DNA from: 66-474 sp039923855
Lineage (GTDB): Bacteria > Pseudomonadota > Gammaproteobacteria > Xanthomonadales > Rhodanobacteraceae
Assembly: GCA_039923855.1 (NCBI GenBank)
Contig: JBDTBW010000069.1
Span: forward strand, 1-13,782
Direction: 5' to 3'
DNA: 13,782 nt
The notes below the pieces were generated by a model that was given only the letters and a program-made list of their open reading frames with translations, was not told the origin of the DNA and ran no database searches. Below are positions 5,743 to 11,571 of this stretch, piece by piece. Numbering within the stretch: position 1 is the stretch's first letter; the number at the start of each line of letters is the position of its first letter. The position numbers and the translations under genes are program-made.

Positions 5743-6516
5743 ATGACGCGCATGAGCGATCCGCATTCCAAACCCGAACCCACCACCCACTTCGGGTACC
5801 GCGACGTGCCGCTCGCGCAGAAACAGAAATTGGTCGGGGATGTTTTCACTTCCGTTGCCGGCAAGTACGACCTGATGAACGACCTGATGTCGTTCGGCGT
5901 GCATCGATTGTGGAAGCGGCATTTCGTGGCGACCTCCGGCGTGCGCGCGGGCGATCGCGTGCTTGACCTGGCTGGTGGCACCGGTGACATCGCCGCCCTG
6001 CTTTTGCCGCGCGTCGGCGGCAAGGGCGAGGTGATCGTCGGCGATATCAACGCGGCGATGCTGCGGACCGGCCGCGACCGCCTGCTCGATCGCGGCTTGC
6101 ACGCAGGGTTGCGCTGGGCGCAGTTGAACGCGGAAGCGCTGCCATTTCCCGATGCATCGTTCGACGCGGTGACGATCGCCTTCGGCTTGCGCAACGTCAC
6201 CGACAAAGCGCGCGCGCTCGTCGAAATGCAGCGCGTGCTGAAACCCGGGGGACGCGCGCTGATCCTCGAGTTCTCGCGGGTGCGCTCAGGTGTGTTGAAG
6301 CCCTTGTACGACTTCCATTCGTTCCGGGTGTTGCCGCGGCTCGGCAAGCTGATCGCCGACGACGAGGCGAGTTACCGTTATCTGGCCGAATCGATCCGCA
6401 AACATCCCGATCAGGACACGTTGAAATCGATGATGCAAACCGCGGGCTTCGCCAATGTCGAAGTCCGCAATCTGTCCGCCGGCATCGTCGCGATCCATCG
6501 CGGCTACAAGGTGTGA
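5743..6516 (+). CDS. ubiE: UbiE, demethylubiquinone/demethylmenaquinone C-methyltransferase
   Basis: This 257-aa class-I SAM-dependent methyltransferase has the UbiE/COQ5 signatures: FGYRDV (17-22), KQKLVGDVFTSVAGKYDLMN (27-46), the SAM-binding motif LDLAGGTGDIA (74-84), acidic GDINAAML (100-107), NAEALPFPDASFDAVTIAFG (129-148), and RVLKPGG followed by LILEFS (165-177). It methylates the quinone ring carbon in ubiquinone synthesis and in menaquinone synthesis where that exists; no menaquinone genes are visible here. The start is either ATG 5743, 1 nt past the lipoprotein stop, or ATG 5752 (MSDPHSKPE). Neither has a strong ribosome binding site. The hydrolase gene follows closely, so lipoprotein-ubiE-hydrolase is probably one transcript. 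Confidence 0.96.
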   Translation: MTRMSDPHSKPEPTTHFGYRDVPLAQKQKLVGDVFTSVAGKYDLMNDLMSFGVHRLWKRHFVATSGVRAGDRVLDLAGGTGDIAALLLPRVGGKGEVIVGDINAAMLRTGRDRLLDRGLHAGLRWAQLNAEALPFPDASFDAVTIAFGLRNVTDKARALVEMQRVLKPGGRALILEFSRVRSGVLKPLYDFHSFRVLPRLGKLIADDEASYRYLAESIRKHPDQDTLKSMMQTAGFANVEVRNLSAGIVAIHRGYKV

Positions 6517-6527
6517 TACAGGCTGGT

Positions 6528-7505
6528 ATGGATGAATCGCAACGCGCGCTCCTGCTCGCCCGCTTCAAGCGCCGGCTGAAAATCCTCGGCGCGTTGATCG
6601 GCGCGATCATGTTGGTGCTGTTCGCGATTTACTTCACCGCGCCGCAATGGGTTCTGCGCGCGGACTATGCCTGGCAGGCGCATCGGGCGCAGCTCGGCGA
6701 GAAGTCGATACAGGCTGGCGACACGCGTTGGATTTACTACGAAGGTGGTCACGGGCCTCCGCTGGTGCTGCTGCACGGCTACATGGGCGACAAGGAAACC
6801 TGGCTCGCCGTTGCGCGCTATCTCATGCCTAACTTCCGGGTGATCGTTCCGGATTTGCCGGGATGGGGCCAATCACAGCGCATCGCGAACGCCGACTACG
6901 GTTACGCCGCGCAGGTGCAGCGCCTGGATCAATTCGTCGATGCGTTGCATTTGGGCGGCTTCGCGCTGGCCGGGCATTCGATGGGCGGCGCGATCGCGGG
7001 CTTGTACGCTGCGAAGAATCCGCAACGCCTCGCGGCATTGATCCTGATCGACAGCGGCGGCGTGCCGTTCAAGGACAATGCTTTCACGTGGCAGTTGAAA
7101 TTCGGAAAGAATCCGTTCGACGTGACGAGCCGCGCGGATTTCGAAAAGTTCGAACGGGATTTGTTCGCCAAACCGCCGTGGATACCTGGACGGATCGAGG
7201 ATGTGTTCGTGGATCGCGCCGTAAAAGACCGCGCTTTCGATGATCGCGTGATGCGCGAGATCGCAGCGCCCGATCAACGGAATATCTTGCAGCCGCAACT
7301 GCCGAACATCACCGCGCCGACGCTGACGATCTGGTGCCGGCAGGACAGGATCATCGGCGTCTCCGCGGTCGACGCGATCCGTGCGGGACTCATCCACGCG
7401 CCCAAGATCGGCGTCACCGAGTTCAACGGCTGCGGTCACATGTCGATCATGGAGCGTCCGCAACAAATCGCCGACGCGATTACACGTTTTGTGTTGACGC
7501 CGTGA
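6528..7505 (+). CDS. Membrane-anchored alpha/beta hydrolase, family V lipase/esterase-like
   Basis: From ATG 6528 the protein is 325 aa. A GTG at 6513 overlapping the ubiE stop would add 5 residues. After a basic N-terminus (ARFKRRLK) there is one hydrophobic helix (about 18-37), so it is probably an inner-membrane anchor with the catalytic domain outside. The catalytic set is visible: oxyanion HGYMGDKETW (83-92), PDLPGWGQS (108-116), nucleophile elbow GHSMGG with S151, D273 in WCRQDRIIG, and H304 in GCGHMSIMERP. ANADYGYAAQVQRLDQFVDAL and IAGLYAAKNPQR resemble family V bacterial lipases and related carboxylesterases. The natural ester is unknown, and no link to ubiquinone is implied beyond position. 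Its stop lies 18 nt from the stop of the convergent YgjP-like gene. Confidence 0.87.
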   Translation: MDESQRALLLARFKRRLKILGALIGAIMLVLFAIYFTAPQWVLRADYAWQAHRAQLGEKSIQAGDTRWIYYEGGHGPPLVLLHGYMGDKETWLAVARYLMPNFRVIVPDLPGWGQSQRIANADYGYAAQVQRLDQFVDALHLGGFALAGHSMGGAIAGLYAAKNPQRLAALILIDSGGVPFKDNAFTWQLKFGKNPFDVTSRADFEKFERDLFAKPPWIPGRIEDVFVDRAVKDRAFDDRVMREIAAPDQRNILQPQLPNITAPTLTIWCRQDRIIGVSAVDAIRAGLIHAPKIGVTEFNGCGHMSIMERPQQIADAITRFVLTP

Positions 7506-7523
7506 CCATAGACACAACGGCAC

Positions 7524-8285
7524 TCAATCGCGCGCGGTCAGGCGCTCCATCTCCGCCTTCAACACCGCGCCGTGTTCGCGCAGCCAGTCGCGTTGGGCCT
7601 GGTAATCTGGATACAGTTTTTCGACCCAGCCCCAGAAGCGTCTGGAATGGCTGCGAACTTTCAGATGACACAGCTCGTGCACCAGCACGTAGCGCAGCGC
7701 GGCTGGCGGCGCCAGCGCCAGCGATAGATCGAGCGTGATGCGATCGCGCGCGTCCAGGCTGCCCCACAGACTTTTCAGCGGCTTCACGCGCAATGCGGTC
7801 GGTGCGGCGCCCAGCATCGGCGCGTAATGCGACAACCAGCGCGACAGATCCCGGCGCATTTGCGTTTCCAGAAACGTCGCAAGAAGAATGCGCGCGGCCG
7901 GCAGCGCGCGCGCGAACGGCCGCGGCACGTGCAATCGCAGTTCATCACCGCGATCCTCGACGTGCGGATACTCGCCTTCGCGCCAGGTCAGCTCCAGGCT
8001 TTCACCGCGCAGCGGGATCAGCGTCGGTACGCCCACGCGCAGCGGCGGCGGCCCGCGTCGCGGCACATGCAATTCGCCGAGCTTGCGCTCCAGCCAATCA
8101 CTGTGTTCGCGCAGAAAAGCGTAGACCTGAGCGGGATGGGTGCCGCGTGGGTACGACACGCGCGCGCCGTGAGGCGTGACGGTCAGGCGCAACCGGCGCG
8201 CGCGCGGGTGCGCGGCCTTCAGCACCTTGATGGTGCCGCCGTGGCCCGTCGCAAGTTCCAGCCAGTCGTCTGTCGCCGTTGTCAT
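7524..8285 (-). CDS. YgjP-like zinc metallopeptidase domain protein (DUF45, M48-related)
   Basis: From ATG 8285 it is 253 aa; an in-frame TTG at 8297 would add 4 residues. The C-terminal half contains LVHELCHLKVRSHSRRFWGW: HELCH (203-207) provides the HExxH zinc motif and glutamate, and H213 is the likely third ligand. Upstream is KSLWGSLDARDRITLDLSLALAPPAALRYV (171-200), the conserved WGS...L...LAP.....Y block of this family. The N-terminal third (RRLRLTVTPHGARVSYPRG) is a beta-rich domain typical of YgjP-like proteins. These are predicted cytosolic metal-dependent hydrolases, sometimes annotated as M48 peptidases; the substrate is not known to me. The gene lies downstream of the rdgC remnant on the same strand, separated by a pair of inverted repeats. 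Confidence 0.88.
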   Translation of the reverse strand: MTTATDDWLELATGHGGTIKVLKAAHPRARRLRLTVTPHGARVSYPRGTHPAQVYAFLREHSDWLERKLGELHVPRRGPPPLRVGVPTLIPLRGESLELTWREGEYPHVEDRGDELRLHVPRPFARALPAARILLATFLETQMRRDLSRWLSHYAPMLGAAPTALRVKPLKSLWGSLDARDRITLDLSLALAPPAALRYVLVHELCHLKVRSHSRRFWGWVEKLYPDYQAQRDWLREHGAVLKAEMERLTARD

Positions 8286-8312
8286 TCGCAAACTCAATCA
8301 CCGTACTTGATC

Positions 8313-8355
8313 CCTTCCCCCTCCGGGAGAAGGGGGCCGAAGGCCGGATGAGGGT
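8313..8355 (-). repeat. Palindromic intergenic repeat, copy A
   Basis: Read on the minus strand it begins ACCCTCATCCGGCC, has the small stem GGCC-TTC-GGCC (8335-8345), and then CCTTCTCCC pairing with GGGGGAAGG. This is the widespread 'CCCTCATCC...CCTTCTCCC...GGGAGAAGG' type of intergenic element known in many proteobacteria. It is the closest local relative of the segment embedded in ubiB. Confidence 0.75.
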
Positions 8356-8410
8356 TCGGTCGTGATGAATTGATCTAATTCAACATCGATCCAATACCAT
8401 CAAATTCCGG

Positions 8411-8446
8411 CACCTCACCCCAACCCCTCTCCCGGAGGGAGAGGGG
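8411..8446 (+). repeat. Palindromic intergenic repeat, copy B, and possible rdgC-side terminator hairpin
   Basis: CACCTCACCCCAA is followed by a perfect 10-bp stem CCCCTCTCCC (8424-8433) / GGGAGAGGGG (8437-8446) with a GGA loop. It begins 2 nt beyond the rdgC stop. It is inverted relative to copy A, the two being separated by a relatively AT-rich spacer (8356-8410) that holds a TGAATT/AATTCA dyad (8366-8382). No T-tract follows the stem on the minus strand. Confidence 0.75.
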
Positions 8447-8448
8447 CC

Positions 8449-9299
8449 TTACTCGTCTCCGGGGCGATGCAATCCAAACCACCTGCTCAAACCTTGAAGA
8501 AATTTTTCCAACTCGCCGCTCATCAACGCGAAGCGCGCATCGAGCTCGGCTTGCGCGGAATCGCGTCCGTCGGCGTCGAGCGTGTCCTGCACGACGTCGA
8601 GAAAACGCAGTTTGCGGATGGTGAGATCCTCGCCGAGCACGAAACCGATGCGCTGATCGAAGATCAAGCCGAGTTGGAACGCCTGCTTGCCACGCTTGAG
8701 ATGCTCCCGCACCTCGCTGCTTTCAAGTTCCTGATGCCGGCAACGCACGATCGCGCCGCCGGCCGGGTCGCGCAGCTCGCACTCGTCGCCAAGCGCCAGT
8801 CCGCCCGCCAGCTTGCCAGAGCCGAGCCAGCCCGTCATCAGCCCGCGCGGGGTTTCGGTGCCGGCCAGGGGCAGCGCCGGGAAACTGCCCAGGGCCTCGC
8901 GCAGGGCGGTGAGCGCCACCTCGGCGGCCTTGCGGGACGCGGTATCCAGCACCAACCAGCCGTTTTTCGTGTCGATATAGGCATTTAGCCGCGATGGCCG
9001 GCTGAAGGTGCGCGGCAGCAGGGCGTCCAGCACCACCGCCTTCAGCCGCCGCCGTTCGCGACCGCCAACCGGCCGGCAGCAGCTTTTCCTCGGCCCCCAG
9101 CGTGAACAAGGTGAAGGGCCCGAGCCCGGTGGGTCAATACCTGGGATTCCGGCCCGAACGGCGAGACGAAGCCGCGGGTGGCGATTTCCAGCGGCCCGCA
9201 GTGGCGCAATGCGCGCGTGGCCAGTGCGGTTTCAAGGTCATCCAGTGAAGCGGCGGCGGCGGAAGAGAAGCGAAACAGGGTGAGATTTCGGAAGAACAT
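8449..9299 (-). pseudogene. rdgC: rdgC, recombination-associated protein, broken by a frameshift and an internal out-of-frame loss
   Basis: RdgC is a DNA-binding ring protein of ~300 aa that modulates RecA. Its parts lie in three frames here. Frame A starts at ATG 9299 (MFFRNLTLFRFSS) and runs 59 codons to SQVLTHRA at 9123. Frame B, shifted +1, gives GPFTLFTLGAEEKLLPA (9121-9071). Frame C resumes with PVGGRERRRLKAVVLDALL at 9072 and runs to the stop at 8449, including LPRTFSRPSRLNAYIDTKNGWLVLDTAS, SFPALPL and LMSGELEKFLQGL. The pieces sum to about 283 aa, so roughly 20-25 residues are missing at LLPA|PVGG. The remainder has no stops, so the damage is recent or a sequencing error. Frame C alone could still yield a ~195-aa C-terminal fragment from GTG 9036. 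No ribosome binding site precedes ATG 9299; the leader is a purine-rich repeat. Confidence 0.88.
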
Positions 9300-9303
9300 G
9301 TGA

Positions 9304-9371
9304 GAGCCGGGAGACGAGAAGTGGGAGAAGGGAGACGAGAAGCTGAAGCGCTTTTTTACATCTCCCGGCTC
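9304..9371. repeat. Purine/pyrimidine-rich repeat between ttcA and rdgC with an 11-bp inverted repeat
   Basis: GAGCCGGGAGA (9304-9314) and TCTCCCGGCTC (9361-9371) form an 11-bp inverted repeat around a 46-nt centre. Inside, GGGAGACGAGAAG occurs twice, at 9309-9321 and 9330-9342, 21 bp apart. The right arm lies inside the ttcA coding end and the left arm lies 5 nt before the rdgC ATG. It may act as a hairpin between the genes; origin unknown. Confidence 0.7.
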
Positions 9372-10237
9372 CCAACTCCCGCCTCCTCGCTCCCCAGCCA
9401 CCCATGCGCGTCCGTTCGCGGCGCATTGGTGCGCGCGCCGAGCGAGGCGAAATCGAACAACCGGATATCGGCCAGTTGTGAAGGCGCGATATTCGAAAGC
9501 GCGCGAAAAATCGTTTCGCTGCGGCCCGGCTGTTCGCGTTCCCACCGGTCGAGCATCCGTCGCACCGACTTCCGTTGCAGGTTCTCCTGCGAACCGCACA
9601 GATTGCAGGGGATGATCGGGAAATCGCGTTGCGCGGCGTATTGCGCGATCTCGTCCTCGCGGCAAAAGCAGAGCGGGCGGATCACCACATGCTTGCCGTC
9701 GTCGGACAAGAGTTTCGGGGGCATCGCTTTCAATGATCCTTGATAAAAAAGATTCAGAAAAAAAGTGGCGAGGATGTCGTCACGATGATGGCCCAGCGCG
9801 ATCCTGGTGAACCCTTCGCGTTCGGCGAACGCGTACAGCGCCCCGCGCCGCAAGCGCGAACACAGACTGCACAGGGTTTTCCCTTGCGGGATCACGCGCG
9901 TGACCACGCTGTAGGTGTCCTGCTCCAGGATATGGAACGGCACGCCGCGCGCGCGCAGGTAATCCGGTAATACGTCTGCGGGGAAACCCGGCTGCTTCTG
10001 GTCGAGATTCACCGCGACGAGCTCGAAACGCACCGGTGCCTTGGCCCGCAGCGAGAGCAGCAGATCCAGCAGCGTGTAGGAATCCTTGCCGCCCGACAGG
10101 CACACCATCACCCGGTCGCCGTCCTCGATCATGTTGAAGTCGGCGATCGCGCGGCCGGTCTGATGGCGTAGGCGCTTGGCCAAGCGCGCGGCCTCGTGTT
10201 CGCGCTTGCGCGGATCGCCGGCGGGTGTCGCATTCAT
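9356..10237 (-). CDS. ttcA: TtcA, tRNA 2-thiocytidine(32) synthetase
   Basis: This 293-aa PP-loop ATPase carries SGGKDS (48-53), which binds and adenylates. CSLC (C123, C126) and CNLC (C211, C214) supply the three cysteines that hold a [4Fe-4S] cluster in this family. LGHHRDDILATFFLNLFY (148-165) and KAMPPKLLSDDGKHVVIRPL (170-189) are diagnostic of TtcA. The enzyme replaces O2 of cytidine 32 with sulfur in several tRNAs, tuning decoding. The start is ATG 10237 (MNATPAGDPRKREHEAARLA), with no obvious Shine-Dalgarno site. The last ~12 residues (GSEEAGVGSREM) are encoded by the purine-rich repeat at 9304-9371 and are not family-like. ttcA is divergent from the DUF465 gene (88 nt between starts) and lies upstream of rdgC on the same strand. 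Confidence 0.96.
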   Translation of the reverse strand: MNATPAGDPRKREHEAARLAKRLRHQTGRAIADFNMIEDGDRVMVCLSGGKDSYTLLDLLLSLRAKAPVRFELVAVNLDQKQPGFPADVLPDYLRARGVPFHILEQDTYSVVTRVIPQGKTLCSLCSRLRRGALYAFAEREGFTRIALGHHRDDILATFFLNLFYQGSLKAMPPKLLSDDGKHVVIRPLCFCREDEIAQYAAQRDFPIIPCNLCGSQENLQRKSVRRMLDRWEREQPGRSETIFRALSNIAPSQLADIRLFDFASLGARTNAPRTDAHGWLGSEEAGVGSREM

Positions 10238-10313
10238 CAGTGGAAGGACGGGTTTGGAACGAGCCGGGAAGTCTAGCCGGTTCGGACTCGACGCCGGAAC
10301 GTGCGCTTGGCGC

Positions 10314-10319
10314 TACACT
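10314..10319 (+). promoter_or_regulatory. Candidate -10 box (TACACT) for a leaderless DUF465 transcript
   Basis: TACACT is followed by 6 nt and the ATG at 10326, so the predicted transcript starts at the start codon. There is no Shine-Dalgarno sequence and no clear -35 hexamer. The arrangement matches that before ubiJ. Confidence 0.4.
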
Positions 10320-10325
10320 CCCACG

Positions 10326-10532
10326 ATGCTACCCAACGATCCGGCCGAGCTGGCGCGTCGCCTCACCGAGTTGTGCGAGGAGCACCGTGACCTCGACACC
10401 GCGATCGAGCGTCTGTCGGCGGATGCGCATTGCGATCAACTGCAATTGACGCGGCTCAAGAAGCGCAAATTGCGCCTGAAGGACATGATTTCGTATTTCG
10501 AGAACAAGCTTATTCCGGATTTGGATGCTTGA
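10326..10532 (+). CDS. DUF465 (YdcH-like) small coiled-coil protein
   Basis: This 68-aa acidic/basic helical protein (MLPNDPAELARRLTELCEEH...) has the DUF465 layout. An N-terminal helix with heptad-like spacing (LxxLCEEHRDLDTAIERL) is followed by the conserved LTRLKKRKLRLKDMISYFE segment (about 38-56) and a short end. Such proteins occur widely in proteobacteria near unrelated genes; no biochemical function is known to me. The longer open frame from 10176 overlaps ttcA antisense and is not supported. The TACACT box 6 nt before ATG 10326 supports this start. A strong hairpin repeat begins 10 nt after the stop. Confidence 0.85.
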   Translation: MLPNDPAELARRLTELCEEHRDLDTAIERLSADAHCDQLQLTRLKKRKLRLKDMISYFENKLIPDLDA

Positions 10533-10542
10533 CTCGATATTC

Positions 10543-10595
10543 ACCTCTCCCCTAGTGGGAGAGGTCGCCGCGCGAAGCGCGGCGGGAGAGGGGGA
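10543..10595 (+). repeat. Two-hairpin intergenic repeat between DUF465 and GNAT genes
   Basis: The first stem is ACCTCTCCC (10543-10551) / GGGAGAGGT (10557-10565). The second is CGCCGCGC (10566-10573) / GCGCGGCG (10577-10584) with a GAA loop. GGGAGAGGGGG follows. In the frame continuing into the GNAT gene it would encode SPLVGEVAARSAAGEGE, a peptide I recognise as typical of translated repeats. It may stop or attenuate DUF465 transcription. Confidence 0.8.
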
Positions 10596-10617
10596 AACTC
10601 GATTGACGAAACATTCG

Positions 10618-11202
10618 ATGCCGCTCACGCCCATCACCTTGCAAGACGCGCATGTCGCACTGGAACCATTAACGCTCGAACACGTCCCGGCATTGGAACA
10701 CGCAGCCGCCGACGGGGAATTATGGGACTTGTGGTTCACTTCGGTGCCGGCGCCGGACGCGATGCGCGCCTATGTTGAGCAGGCGCTGGCGATGCAAGCC
10801 GATGGCGACGCGCTGGCTTTCGCGGTCCGCGACAAACACGATGACAGGATCGTCGGCAGTACGCGTCTGTTCGGTTTCGACGCAGCGTTGCCGCGCGTCG
10901 AAATCGGTTACACCTGGTACGCGCGCAGCCGACAGCGCTCCCACGTCAACACCGCGTGCAAGCGGTTGCTGCTCGGACATGCGTTCGATGCGCTGCATTG
11001 CGCCGCGGTGCAATTCTGCACCGACCGCTACAACCTGGCTTCGCAGCGTGCGATCGAGCGGCTCGGCGCGCAACGCGACGGTATTCTGCGCGCGCATCGA
11101 TTGCGCGCGGATAGATCGGTGCGCGACACGGTGGTCTACAGCATTGTCGCCAGCGAATGGCCGGATGTGCGGCGACTGCTGACATTGAAGCTGGATCGCT
11201 AG
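10618..11202 (+). CDS. GNAT-family N-acetyltransferase (RimJ/RimL-like)
   Basis: From ATG 10618 this is 194 aa. It shows the GNAT order of the Acetyltransf_3 type: an N-terminal ITLQDAHVALEPLTLEHVPAL segment, DRIVGSTRLFGFD (strand 4), VEIGYTWYARSRQRSHVNTACKRLLLGHAFD (acetyl-CoA loop and helix; the usual Gly is replaced in QRSHVN), and FCTDRYNLASQRAIERLGAQRDGILRAH. These enzymes transfer acetyl from acetyl-CoA to an amino group; the target is unknown. The frame is open back to 10525 but that part is repeat-derived. A TTG at 10603, 8 nt after GGGAGAGGGGG of the repeat, is an alternative start, whereas ATG 10618 has no ribosome binding site. The stop lies inside a 14-bp palindrome. Confidence 0.88.
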   Translation: MPLTPITLQDAHVALEPLTLEHVPALEHAAADGELWDLWFTSVPAPDAMRAYVEQALAMQADGDALAFAVRDKHDDRIVGSTRLFGFDAALPRVEIGYTWYARSRQRSHVNTACKRLLLGHAFDALHCAAVQFCTDRYNLASQRAIERLGAQRDGILRAHRLRADRSVRDTVVYSIVASEWPDVRRLLTLKLDR

Positions 11203-11571
11203 CGATCATTCCCGCGAAGGCGGGAATCCAGTGACTTCCTCGCAAGATTTCCTGATTCCGCTCGCGCCGCGAGCGGACATGACGGTCGAGACAACATCGT
11301 GTTGTCTCAACTGCCCTGCGCTTCTCGCGCCAAACGGGGGCCGGCGCGAACTCGCACATCCCTGTGCTCGCACATGCGCCTTGCTCCCGCTTGGCGCTGC
11401 GATAGCTATTCGCTACATCCTTGTAGCTCACCCTTCGCTTCGCTCAGGGCCGCCTTCGGCGTTCAAAATCGGCTTTCCTGCCGATTTTGTCGGCGCCATG
11501 CACGGCGCTTCAAAGGTCGCTAGTTGTCGGCCATCCTTGGCCTGCGATTCGGTAATCCGGAATGATAGAAG
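11203..11571. repeat. Hairpin-rich noncoding gap between GNAT and plsB stops
   Basis: This 369-nt convergent gap contains no gene I trust; the open frame at 11231-11641 crosses every hairpin and enters plsB antisense. Stems found: ATTCCCGC/GCGGGAAT (11208-11227), CCGCTCGC/GCGAGCGG (11258-11276), GAGACAACA/TGTTGTCTC (11288-11308), GCTACA/TGTAGC (11412-11427), CAAAATCGGC/GCCGATTTTG (11464-11489), GCGCC/GGCGC (11493-11508) and GGCCA/TGGCC (11529-11542). It looks like several repeat modules joined together, ending both transcripts. Confidence 0.65.
11464..11489. terminator. Probable bidirectional terminator between GNAT and plsB
   Basis: CAAAATCGGC pairs with GCCGATTTTG over 10 bp around a 6-nt loop. 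The A- and T-runs at the outer ends give a U-rich 3' side in either direction, as expected for a terminator serving two convergent genes. The T-run is only four long, so efficiency is uncertain. Confidence 0.5.

Noticed and set aside
8449..9299. Programmed ribosomal frameshifting in rdgC
   Set aside because: Two separate breaks, a missing segment at the second, and no slippery heptamer at either junction argue for damage or error.
9304..9371. CRISPR-like array
   Set aside because: There are only two 13-bp direct repeats 21 bp apart, purine-rich, with no spacer structure and no cas genes in the window.
10525..10617. N-terminal extension of the GNAT protein
   Set aside because: It begins inside the DUF465 stop region and translates the two-hairpin repeat (SPLVGEVAARSAAGEGE type), not a protein domain.
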